A stretch of 64,000 nucleotides of DNA, from NCBI GenBank assembly GCA_014378465.1, contig JACMNQ010000070.1, forward strand, positions 1 through 64,000. The letters run 5' to 3'. Position 1 is the first letter of the stretch. Each line of letters begins with the position of its first letter. Positions 35,320 to 42,806 of this stretch are shown piece after piece. The notes under the pieces are model-generated. The model worked only from the letters and a program-made list of their open reading frames with translations. It searched no databases and was not told the origin of the DNA. Source of the stretch: Oligoflexia bacterium (GTDB lineage: Bacteria; Bdellovibrionota; UBA1018). Both the position numbers and the translations under genes were made by a program.

Positions 35320-35346
35320 TTGACTTATTTACTCAGACATTAGATA
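35320..35346 (+). promoter_or_regulatory. Putative sigma-70 promoter of the lipoprotein-OmpA pair
   Basis: TTGACT at 35320 and TAGATA at 35341 are separated by 15 bases, in an AT-rich stretch that stands out from its surroundings, 31 bases before the start codon. The spacing is short of the ideal 17, so the call is tentative. Confidence 0.35.
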
Positions 35347-35376
35347 AGGCTCCACGCTACTCAAACTGGAGACCTT

Positions 35377-36036
35377 ATGTTGAATCAAATTTCGCCAAAA
35401 ACCGCCCTTTTCCTCACCTTGGCTCTGGCCATCACTGCTTGCGGACAGACTGTGAAAAGCACGCACCCCACGGGTCCCGGCGCGACTGATACCCTCAACC
35501 GCACTCAGCCGGTTCAACAGCCGGTTCAACAGCCGAGCGATGCCCCCACCATCGTCGATGGCAAGCCCACCGACATTCCGGTTCTCAACTCGGGCGAAAT
35601 CGCCCCTCTGCCTTCCCTTCCTGTGGGCCTTCAGGTTCCTGCACTGCCAGGACTTCCGAGCGTCGTCGTGAGCCACGGGCCCGGCCCTGATGTGGTCGTC
35701 ACTTATCCAAAACAACCCGGCGAAGTGACCACGGGTCCAACCTTCCCTGAAGACTGCGAAGGCGAAGAAGGATCCATTTATATCTGGTGTGAAACCGGTG
35801 ACGTCTTTGAAAAGATCAAAGGTATCTGGACCATCGTCGATCATTACGACGCTTCAGAACTCGCGAAGCTGACGAAATGTGAAACCGCACCTGCAAAGCC
35901 GAATGCTCCCGCCACTCCGAGTGCGCCAGTGAAGCCCAATGCTCCTGGAAAAAAATCCAGGAACGAAAAACGCAATTCAAACGCTGCGGCCCATTCACGC
36001 CGCAATTCGCCTGCGAACTCACCTGAGAAGTATTGA
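35377..36036 (+). CDS. Proline-rich lipoprotein
   Basis: A 219-residue lipoprotein: signal peptide with lipobox ITAC (Cys 22), then a Pro/Gln-rich linker containing a duplicated QPVQQP unit. A middle region follows (VSHGPGPDVVVTYPKQPGEV, then CEGEEGSIYIWCETGDVFEKIKG) with a Cys pair. The basic, Pro-rich tail (KPNAPATPSAPVKPNAPGKKS) might touch peptidoglycan or another polyanion. ATG 35377 has GGAG in place. It is followed after 5 bases by the OmpA-family gene, so the two are co-transcribed and probably work together in the cell envelope. No family recognised. Confidence 0.75.
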   Translation: MLNQISPKTALFLTLALAITACGQTVKSTHPTGPGATDTLNRTQPVQQPVQQPSDAPTIVDGKPTDIPVLNSGEIAPLPSLPVGLQVPALPGLPSVVVSHGPGPDVVVTYPKQPGEVTTGPTFPEDCEGEEGSIYIWCETGDVFEKIKGIWTIVDHYDASELAKLTKCETAPAKPNAPATPSAPVKPNAPGKKSRNEKRNSNAAAHSRRNSPANSPEKY

Positions 36037-36041
36037 CCCTC

Positions 36042-37235
36042 ATGAAAACACACCCATCACGTATTCGCGCATTGACTCCCACTTCAAGCACACTGGCTCT
36101 CCTGCTCCCGGCTCTGATCGCCGGTGCCGTGACAGCACCCTCCGCATTTGCGCAGGATTTTAGGGAATCGCATGCTGCCCCCAGTGAAGTCGCTCCCCGG
36201 CTCAAGGACTGGATCTACATCGGTGCCGACGTCGGCAAAGCGTGGCTTTCGACCGATTTCGCAAACGAAGCGGACAAGAAGGGCACGCAGTACAATCTGA
36301 AGCTCCTGGAGTCACACTACTGGAACGAGTGGCTGCTGGATCTCGGCGCCGGCTACTTCTACAATGAACTGTCCGGCGGCAACGCTCAGGGCAACCGGGT
36401 CGTCAAGACGCGCGCGCTCCTCATCGAAGTCAGTCCACGTTACCGAATTCCCACCGAAGGCATGCACTGGCAGATCGGTCCAGTCGTGAACGCTCTCTTC
36501 GGCGCCGACGTTTCCTTTGATGAAACTGAAGCCGTCCAGGAAAAGAAATTCACGCTGATCGGCGGACTTCGCGCCCAATACGAAACCGGCGGTGAAGCCA
36601 GTCGCTGGCGCTTCGGCGTCCAGGCGATGAATGATCTCAACATCGCCCACCGAAATGTCCAGTGGCTGCAGGCAGACATTCAGTTTGGATTTCCCTGGGA
36701 AAAATCCGGAAAATCGCGACCGGCTCCCGCGCCCGCCGCCCCTTCAAAACCGGTCGTGGCCCGCGCCACCCCGCATTTCGCTGAGATCAAAGGCGCCAAT
36801 ACCGTCAAGATTCACCTCAGTGAAACCATTCTCCACTTCAAGAGCGGCAGTCACACGTTGGCCCCATCGTCAGAGCGAATTTTGAATCAGGTCGCCACTT
36901 ACCTGAAGAACGCTCCTGACGCCTGGAAGACGATGCGCATCGAAGGGCACACGGATCGCATCGGGAAACACCCTTACAACATGAAGCTTTCAGATCGCAG
37001 AGCTGGCGCCTTGAAAAAGCGCTTCACGCAGCTTGGACTTCCCGGAAGTCACATGACCACGCAAGGCTTCGGCCCCGATCGACCGATCGACGTGGACTTC
37101 ACGCCCAAAGCCTTCGCTCGCAATCGGCGCGCGGAACTCTGGCTTGACGGAGTCATGGATCCTGAGACTCTCACAAAAGACATGAATGAGATCGGTGATC
37201 TCAGTGAGATCGATGAAGTCAATTCGAACCATTGA
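36042..37235 (+). CDS. OmpA-family outer-membrane protein
   Basis: A 397-residue protein from ATG 36042 (GAGAAG upstream), with a Sec signal peptide ending PSAFAQ. Residues about 50-225 are beta-strand-rich with alternating aromatic patterns (WLLDLGAGYFYNEL; VKTRALLIEVSPRYRI; ADIQFGFPW), consistent with an eight-stranded barrel. A Pro/Ala linker leads to an OmpA C-terminal peptidoglycan-binding domain: ILHFKSGSHTLAP, MRIEGHTDRIGKHPYNMKLSDRRAGALKKRF and RNRRAELW. The Asp and Arg that contact diaminopimelate (HTDRIG; NRRAE) are present. It forms an operon with the lipoprotein gene just upstream. Confidence 0.9.
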   Translation: MKTHPSRIRALTPTSSTLALLLPALIAGAVTAPSAFAQDFRESHAAPSEVAPRLKDWIYIGADVGKAWLSTDFANEADKKGTQYNLKLLESHYWNEWLLDLGAGYFYNELSGGNAQGNRVVKTRALLIEVSPRYRIPTEGMHWQIGPVVNALFGADVSFDETEAVQEKKFTLIGGLRAQYETGGEASRWRFGVQAMNDLNIAHRNVQWLQADIQFGFPWEKSGKSRPAPAPAAPSKPVVARATPHFAEIKGANTVKIHLSETILHFKSGSHTLAPSSERILNQVATYLKNAPDAWKTMRIEGHTDRIGKHPYNMKLSDRRAGALKKRFTQLGLPGSHMTTQGFGPDRPIDVDFTPKAFARNRRAELWLDGVMDPETLTKDMNEIGDLSEIDEVNSNH

Positions 37236-37357
37236 ATTTTGACGGGGATTTGACGCTTTTATACGCTGTCTGAATACTTTTTCGGAAGAATTCCCATGCA
37301 GATGCATGGGTAAGCGTTCCCGCTCAGGTTGCCTGACTCTCTGGCCGATAAAGAGAC

Positions 37358-39265
37358 ATGAAATTTTCTCATAATGCCCAAAGCCGCACGATCCTGACTT
37401 CCCGGTTCATGCCCCTGCTCATGACCTCCGCACTTCTGCTCCAGTTCGCCCTGGCCGGTTGCGCAGGCCCGACCCTCGGACGAAATCCGGCCAGCGGCGC
37501 CACGAGTGGCAGTACTGCGGCCAGCTATGAGAAGATGCTCGATCTCACCAATCAGGTGATGACGAGAAAGCTCGCCCGAGACTTTCTGAATGACGCCTTC
37601 AAGGAAGAGCTGACCGTCAATGCCGCTGAAGCCACGAAATACGGCTTTTCCGGTGCGGCGGTCAAGAGCCTCACGGAGACTCAGTTCATGATGCTGCTTC
37701 AGGAAAATCCAGACCACTGGGGTGACATTGAAAAGTACCTTGCCAGTATTCCGGCCAAGCCGACCCCGCAGCAGATCAAGGATCTGGCGGCGCAAAGAAC
37801 CGCTTACCGCAAGCAGTTCAAAGCCATGATCAACAGTTCTTCCGTTCTCGAAAATTTCAAAAAGAAGAACAACGTCTTTGACCCCTTCGTCATGGAGACC
37901 GCAGACGGCTCACCTGGGTACTCCAATCTTCAGATCTTCGTCGATCATCCTTCGATTGATCGCAACGGAGTCACGCACGATCCTGAGAACCTGAGACAGG
38001 TCTGGGTGGATTTCATCAACTCCGCGAAGAACGAACTGATTTTGAATGTTTTTGATTTTGACCTGATGGTTCTCGCCGATGCTCTGATCGACAGAGCGAA
38101 TACGCGCGCACAGGACAAAAAAAGCAACATCACCGTCCAGGTCGGCATCGACAAGAATGTCATCGCCACTCGTCCGGAAGTTCAGGCCGTGTTCAACAAA
38201 CTTCTGAACGGCGGCGTGAAAGTCACGGCAGTCGACAGCGTCGGACTCAATCACCAGAAACTGATCGCCATTGACTGGAGCGTCGCAGGCAAGGGCCGCG
38301 TCCTGATGTCGTCGGGCAACGCGACCCAGTCCTGCATCGGCCCGGAAGGTGATCAGGTTCTGGCCACGGCTCCGGCACGTTCGCCCTACTCGATCCCGAA
38401 CGCAAACCATGTCATGACGATGGACAGCCCGATGATCTCGCTCGTCATCCATCATGAACTCACCAAGACTCTCGACGCGAAGTACCTGCTGCGCGGAAAT
38501 GAATATCCTCTCAGCGGCACTTACAAAGTCTATGGCGAAGCCTCGCCAGTCCATACGGGCCGCCGTTCCGTGGTTCTTGCCTTCACGCCGAACGGAGGCC
38601 TCGACAACATCAACGCCAACTTCATCGGACGCGCGATTCGCACGACGACCGGGCCGATCCGCATGGCGCAGTTCGCATTTTCCTCCAAGGATGTCGAAGC
38701 TGCACTTCTTGACCGCGCGAAAGCGGACGTCTCAAAGCCCGGCGGCATCTTCGACTTTCAATCCGTGGGCGATACTCCGTTCGCCATGCAGGACTGGAGC
38801 ATCTTTCTCGACATGACCGGCATGCAGCTGGACCGCAAACGCAAGCCCGACCCTTACTTCTTCAAAACTTCAGATCCCTTCCTCGCCGTTCTCGGCGCAA
38901 AGCGGGATACTGCTTTCCGTGAAAGCATCCGCATCGCCCCAGCCCAGTACGGAACTCACGGCAGCGTGGATCAGAACGGCGCCAAAGCCGAATTGACTTC
39001 AAAGATCCATCACAAGGTCATCATTCTGGGCGATTATACGATCACCGGCTCCTTCAATTTCAGTGAAGGCGCGGAGAGCAATCAGGAGTACATCACGCTC
39101 TGGGATGATGAGCGCGTGAACACCAGGGCAAAGTCGTTCTTCGATTGGCTGTACAAGAATTCCGCCTCTTCCGTCTCTGCCGAAGCGCTCAAGCGCAACA
39201 AGACCAGGAAATTCGACAAGCCGGAACCAAAGAACGTGGAAACGACCGGTAAAAGCGGAGACTGA
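37358..39265 (+). CDS. Phospholipase-D-superfamily lipoprotein
   Basis: A 635-residue exported lipoprotein (signal peptide with lipobox ALAGC). It carries two PLD catalytic HKD motifs: HQKLIAIDWSVAGKGRVLMSSGN (about 300-325) and HHKVIILGDYTITGSFNFSEGAESN (about 548-575), each with the following Ser/Asn-rich turn. Both halves are therefore present and the enzyme is probably active on a phosphodiester, either lipid or nucleic acid; a cardiolipin-synthase-like transfer is also possible. The N-terminal 170 residues are helical and unassigned. It has a 122-base gap after the OmpA gene and probably its own promoter. Confidence 0.9.
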   Translation: MKFSHNAQSRTILTSRFMPLLMTSALLLQFALAGCAGPTLGRNPASGATSGSTAASYEKMLDLTNQVMTRKLARDFLNDAFKEELTVNAAEATKYGFSGAAVKSLTETQFMMLLQENPDHWGDIEKYLASIPAKPTPQQIKDLAAQRTAYRKQFKAMINSSSVLENFKKKNNVFDPFVMETADGSPGYSNLQIFVDHPSIDRNGVTHDPENLRQVWVDFINSAKNELILNVFDFDLMVLADALIDRANTRAQDKKSNITVQVGIDKNVIATRPEVQAVFNKLLNGGVKVTAVDSVGLNHQKLIAIDWSVAGKGRVLMSSGNATQSCIGPEGDQVLATAPARSPYSIPNANHVMTMDSPMISLVIHHELTKTLDAKYLLRGNEYPLSGTYKVYGEASPVHTGRRSVVLAFTPNGGLDNINANFIGRAIRTTTGPIRMAQFAFSSKDVEAALLDRAKADVSKPGGIFDFQSVGDTPFAMQDWSIFLDMTGMQLDRKRKPDPYFFKTSDPFLAVLGAKRDTAFRESIRIAPAQYGTHGSVDQNGAKAELTSKIHHKVIILGDYTITGSFNFSEGAESNQEYITLWDDERVNTRAKSFFDWLYKNSASSVSAEALKRNKTRKFDKPEPKNVETTGKSGD

Positions 39266-39275
39266 TCGTTTTACC

Positions 39276-39294
39276 GCCGTTGCGTTGCAACGGC
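39276..39294. terminator. Hairpin between convergent genes
   Basis: GCCGTTGC-GTT-GCAACGGC gives a perfect 8-bp stem with a 3-base loop, exactly between the PLD gene end (39265) and the smr gene end (39296). No T-run follows on either side, so it is at best a weak or factor-assisted terminator. Confidence 0.5.
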
Positions 39295-39295
39295 C

Positions 39296-39553
39296 TCACT
39301 CCATCTGAATGACAAGGACGCCTTCATTGTTCTTTCCATTGCTGAGCTTCTCGTACTTCCAGGTGTAGTGCGCCTGTTTCAGGTAGGCGATCACGCTCTT
39401 CTGCACGGCTCCCGTCCCCTTGCCGGTGACGATGCGAACCTGCTTGAGTGAGCTGTCGGCAGCGGCGACGATGAATTTGTCCACTGCCTCGAGCACGTCG
39501 GCCGTTCTAAAACCGTGAAGATCCAGACTGCCTTTGCTTTTGGATGTCGACAT
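39296..39553 (-). CDS. Stand-alone Smr-domain protein
   Basis: An 85-residue protein that is one Smr domain, the small MutS-related fold with nuclease or nucleic-acid-binding activity. The signature residues are visible: LDLHGFRTADVLEAVDKFI at the start, VRIVTGKGTGAVQKSVIAYL in the middle, and NEGVLVIQ as the last strand. The LDLHG and TGKG motifs match the family well. It might act in ribosome-associated mRNA cleavage or recombination control, as proposed for bacterial Smr proteins. It is divergent from the DCC gene, about 83 bases away. Confidence 0.9.
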   Translation of the reverse strand: MSTSKSKGSLDLHGFRTADVLEAVDKFIVAAADSSLKQVRIVTGKGTGAVQKSVIAYLKQAHYTWKYEKLSNGKNNEGVLVIQME

Positions 39554-39636
39554 AGTGTCCAGCTTACCATGCCTCCGGGACGGCGGATATCGTCTTTCGC
39601 CGCCGAATTCTCCGCGAAATCAGGTAGAGTCAGGGG

Positions 39637-40047
39637 ATGACTCCTTCTGAAAATGCCCACGAAGTCTCGCGCCTGGAAGTCTTTTATGATGGGGCCTGCC
39701 ACCTCTGCTCCCGCGAAATTGAACACTACCGGAAGATCGATCGTGAAGGCGCCCTCCGACTGGTCGATATTTCCTTGCCCACTTTTGATGCCGGAAGCCT
39801 GGGTGTGGATCCGGTTCAAGTCCAGAAGGAGATGCACGTGAGGCGTGGACACGAGATCTTTGTCGGAGTTCCCGCCTTCATGGAAATCTGGAAGTGCTTT
39901 CCCGGGTACCGGTCTCTCGTGCCTTTCGCGCAGTCCCCGCTGATCATGCCGATTTTAAACGTGGGTTACTGGGCTTTTGCCAAGATCAGACCCCTCCTGC
40001 CCCGTCGCAAAGTCGACTCCTGCGACACCGGAACGTGCGCGCGTTAA
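39637..40047 (+). CDS. DCC-family thiol-disulphide oxidoreductase (DUF393)
   Basis: A 136-residue thioredoxin-like protein with the DCC signature FYDGACHLCSRE (residues 16-27), whose CxxC is the redox pair. The usual VGVPAFMEIWKCFPGYR segment and a C-terminal hydrophobic helix follow (LIMPILNVGYWAFAKI); a terminal CDTGTC adds two more Cys residues. The physiological substrate of the family is not established. ATG 39637, overlapped by no other gene. Confidence 0.92.
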   Translation: MTPSENAHEVSRLEVFYDGACHLCSREIEHYRKIDREGALRLVDISLPTFDAGSLGVDPVQVQKEMHVRRGHEIFVGVPAFMEIWKCFPGYRSLVPFAQSPLIMPILNVGYWAFAKIRPLLPRRKVDSCDTGTCAR

Positions 40048-40125
40048 TGCGGGCCCATTTCATCGTTTGCTCTCGAGGCAAATGCTCCGAGCCCACCTTC
40101 GAGTCAAAAGCCCTCGGAAGACGGA

Positions 40126-40776
40126 TCAAAATCCGCCTGATGGAAGAGGCACCGTCGGCGTCGGACTTGGGCCCGGTGAAGGCACTGGCACGGAAACCGG
40201 CAGATTGCAGACGCCATCACTGATGGCTTTTCTCAACTGGCCAGCGGCGTTCTTGATCGCATCGTCCGTACACATCGTGGCGGCATCATAACCGTCCCAG
40301 CAGATGTTCACCCCTTTGTCGAGCAGAGGTGCGACGACGCAACCGGTGGAGTCACCCGAGTGAGGATTCTTCGGATAGCCCTTGAGACCCATCGAACCCA
40401 CTGCCGCGCTGAACACGTAGTAGTCACAGAAGGTGCGTGAATTGAGGCGGTGATCCGACACGACGCAAGCGCCGAGCTGATGATTTCGGGCAGCATCAAA
40501 AAGAAACTGATCGGACTGCGCCAGGAGGCCCGCTGCCACGCTCTGCACTTCGGCTTCAGTGACAGGATGCTCCGGTGAAGATTCATTGAGCGGGTGTTCC
40601 ACTTCAAAAGCGGAATCGAGCCTCGAATTGTCGTGTCCGTCGGAAAGCGCGCTTGGGTCCTGCACATTGCAACCGGTGATCAGGGCGAGCGCGGCGATCA
40701 TGGAAACCGCGGCAACAACTCCACTTGAAGATGAGGTCTGAAACATGTGAACAGCGTTAAAGGTGGGGATTTTCAT
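40126..40776 (-). CDS. Lipoprotein of unknown function
   Basis: A 216-residue protein with a long signal peptide ending in the lipobox LITGC (Cys 36). The mature part contains about six more Cys residues (LGACVVSDHR, RTFCDYY, TGCVVAP, NICWDGYD, TMCTDD, GVCNLP) and a Pro-rich end (VPSPGPSPTPTVPLPSGG). Even Cys number suggests disulphides. ATG 40776 has GGAG upstream and lies after a strikingly AT-rich promoter region. No family recognised. Confidence 0.75.
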   Translation of the reverse strand: MKIPTFNAVHMFQTSSSSGVVAAVSMIAALALITGCNVQDPSALSDGHDNSRLDSAFEVEHPLNESSPEHPVTEAEVQSVAAGLLAQSDQFLFDAARNHQLGACVVSDHRLNSRTFCDYYVFSAAVGSMGLKGYPKNPHSGDSTGCVVAPLLDKGVNICWDGYDAATMCTDDAIKNAAGQLRKAISDGVCNLPVSVPVPSPGPSPTPTVPLPSGGF

Positions 40777-40900
40777 GGTACAGCGTTCTCCGGCTTAAAG
40801 TGTTAACTTATATACACAATGTTATATTAAATTAACTCATCTGCAACTTTATTTTACTCAATGCGTTAAAAAGTTATTTCATGCAGAGTTTCAATGAGTT
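40777..40900 (-). promoter_or_regulatory. AT-rich promoter region of the lipoprotein gene
   Basis: This stretch is far richer in A and T than the flanking DNA. On the minus strand it reads TTTAATATAACATTGTGTATATAAG about 45-70 bases before the start codon, offering an extended -10 like TGTGTATAT. I cannot fix the -35. A TTTAACGCA string lies further upstream. Confidence 0.4.
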
Positions 40901-40984
40901 CGGGATACCGACTGTGGGTTGAGTGACCTGCCGGGTGCATTTTTTTGATTGCCCGGGGGAGCTCCCGCTGCGAACCTCGCTCAC

Positions 40985-41329
40985 ATGCACTTCTTCATCA
41001 AGATCGTCCTCTCCGCACTGATCATTGCCGGCGTCTCTGAAATCGGAAAACGCTCGAGTGCATTCGCCGCCGTCCTCGCTTCCCTCCCCTTGAGTTCGAT
41101 CCTCGCCATGATCTGGCTTTATGCGGATACAGGAGACGTCGCGAAAGTCAGCGAACTCTCCACCTCGATTCTCTGGGCCGTGATCCCGTCGTTTCTCTTC
41201 TTCATTTCATTCCCGCTCCTGCTGAAAACGGGAATGCGCTTCGTCTTCGCCATGCCGCTGGCGTGCGCCATCATGTTCGCGGGCTACACCGTTTACATGC
41301 TGGTGCTGAAAAAGATGGGCGTGGCCTGA
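40985..41329 (+). CDS. DUF3147-type membrane protein
   Basis: A 114-residue protein from ATG 40985 (the track start 12 codons earlier is not needed) with four close membrane spans. The features of DUF3147 are visible: FFIKIVLSALIIAGVSEIGKRS, AFAAVLASLPLSSILAMIWLY, then FLFFISFPLLLKTG and MFAGYTVYML. The function of the family is unknown. Its 3' end overlaps the convergent speD gene by 37 bases. Confidence 0.85.
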   Translation: MHFFIKIVLSALIIAGVSEIGKRSSAFAAVLASLPLSSILAMIWLYADTGDVAKVSELSTSILWAVIPSFLFFISFPLLLKTGMRFVFAMPLACAIMFAGYTVYMLVLKKMGVA

Positions 41330-41691
41330 GCCGACGTGCGAATGCCGCGCGGGACTTCGACGGCGCTCACGTGCTGGGAGCGAAAGAGAAGCCGGAGATC
41401 GTCCTGAATGAACTGCGCATTCATCTTTTCGCTGCAGGTGAAAATGTCGACCGCAGCATAGGCGTGCTCCGGCCAGGTATGAACGGAGACGTGGGACTCC
41501 GCGATGACGGCGACACCCGTGACGCCCTGGGGGCTGAACTGATGAAAGACGTCCGTGATCAGAGTCGCTCCTGATCTCGCGATCGCCCGGAGCATCCCCT
41601 CTCGAATGCGCTCGGGCTGATTGAGCACCTCGGGATCGCATTGACCGTATTCGATGAGAAAGTGTCGCCCGAGCCTGAAAATATCCGTCAT
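41293..41691 (-). CDS. speD: S-adenosylmethionine decarboxylase proenzyme
   Basis: A 132-residue class 1B (SpeH-type) AdoMet decarboxylase, which makes the aminopropyl donor decarboxylated AdoMet. The self-processing site that yields the pyruvoyl group is AESHVSVHTWPEHAYAAVDIFTC, with the expected His and Cys residues. ATG 41691 is preceded by AGGAGA and overlaps the stop of the upstream membrane protein gene (ATGA). The 36 additional codons in the ORF track lie inside that gene. It is the last gene of an eight-gene minus-strand cluster that also holds the aminopropyltransferase-like enzyme, which supports its role as donor supplier. Confidence 0.95.
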   Translation of the reverse strand: MTDIFRLGRHFLIEYGQCDPEVLNQPERIREGMLRAIARSGATLITDVFHQFSPQGVTGVAVIAESHVSVHTWPEHAYAAVDIFTCSEKMNAQFIQDDLRLLFRSQHVSAVEVPRGIRTSAQATPIFFSTSM

Positions 41692-42806
41692 GATCCTGTC
41701 TCCTGTGAAAAAAGAGGCTCTTTGCCTCGAACCCGCCAGATGAAACCATCCAGAACATAATGAGTGAACTGCGGAAGGGCCAGGAGCGGCACGACCCACA
41801 TCAACGTGGTTTCATCCACGAGATGCGGGAGCTTCGAGAACCAGGTGAAGACGCCCGAATGATCCCGCCAGATGAGCGAATCCCAAAGGCCCTCCTCAAG
41901 GTAGGCCACGAGAAAAAGAGCGCCGAGAAAAAGCGGCAGCGCGCGCCGAGAATAGATCGCGCGATGGGAAGCCTGCTTTCGCCCGTGGATCCAGATCAGT
42001 GCGAGATAAGGAATCCCGTGAGAGATGACGTTGGTCACCGTGAAGGCCAGATCTCCGTTGAAACGCACGATGCCCAGGTACCAGGAGAGCGCAGTTCCAG
42101 TGACCAGAAGATTCTTGGGCAGATTGAACTTCCGCTGAAGCAGGCTCTCATGGAGCTCTTTCGCCCCGTAAAGGGTGAGAATCCCCAGGTAGCTCATTCC
42201 CGCGAACTGGCTAAAGATCTCACTCTGACTCGCACTCAACCCCAGAAAAACCGGGAGCGAAAGAAAATCTCCCGCGACAAACCACTGAAAATTTCTCGGC
42301 AGATGAAGGTGCCAGTGAATGAGAGGGTAAAGTGTCGCGCTGTAGATGGTCGCCACATCAATGGAGCGAGACCACCTGGAGCGGAGCGGAAGCTCGTCTT
42401 TTCTGGAGTAGAGCGCCAGGAAACCATACTGCTGTCGAATGAAATGAAAGACCGCCAGATAGGCGAGAAAGCGCCAGAAAGTCAGACTGCCGAAAGAATA
42501 GAGCAGAATGCCGAACACCCAGCAGACAAGCGGAGCGAGCGTATAAAGTGTGTGGCGTTTCTTGAATTCCACCGGATCCAGATAGGTCCGGTAAAACGTG
42601 CTGTAAACGTGTGAAACATCCACCGCCACGACCAGCGCGAGCCAACCCCAGACAGAGATCTGCTGGCCGGCAGCTGCGCTCTCCACGCCTGCAACTCCCG
42701 CCCCCGCATGGATCTGATGAAACAGCACCCAGACGACGGAAAGAAGTGCCGGTGAGAGAATGAAGAGTCCGTCGAAAGAAGCGGAACGAATCCAGGGCTG
42801 AGCCAT
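41688..42806 (-). CDS. Polytopic membrane protein of the polyamine cluster
   Basis: A 372-residue protein with about eight or nine membrane spans and no named family that I can assign. His- and Tyr-rich segments sit at span ends (DVSHVYSTFYRTYLD, AVFHFIRQQYGFLALY, TNVISHGIPYLALIWIHG, FTHYVLDGFIWR). This is a pattern seen in membrane desaturase/monooxygenase-like and cofactor-binding proteins, though not proof of either. ATG 42806 shares its A with the stop of the FAD protein gene (TGATG) and has AGGGGAG upstream. Its end overlaps speD. Such tight coupling on both sides argues for a direct role in the pathway, perhaps as a lipid-modifying enzyme or transporter. Confidence 0.75.
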   Translation of the reverse strand: MAQPWIRSASFDGLFILSPALLSVVWVLFHQIHAGAGVAGVESAAAGQQISVWGWLALVVAVDVSHVYSTFYRTYLDPVEFKKRHTLYTLAPLVCWVFGILLYSFGSLTFWRFLAYLAVFHFIRQQYGFLALYSRKDELPLRSRWSRSIDVATIYSATLYPLIHWHLHLPRNFQWFVAGDFLSLPVFLGLSASQSEIFSQFAGMSYLGILTLYGAKELHESLLQRKFNLPKNLLVTGTALSWYLGIVRFNGDLAFTVTNVISHGIPYLALIWIHGRKQASHRAIYSRRALPLFLGALFLVAYLEEGLWDSLIWRDHSGVFTWFSKLPHLVDETTLMWVVPLLALPQFTHYVLDGFIWRVRGKEPLFSQETGS

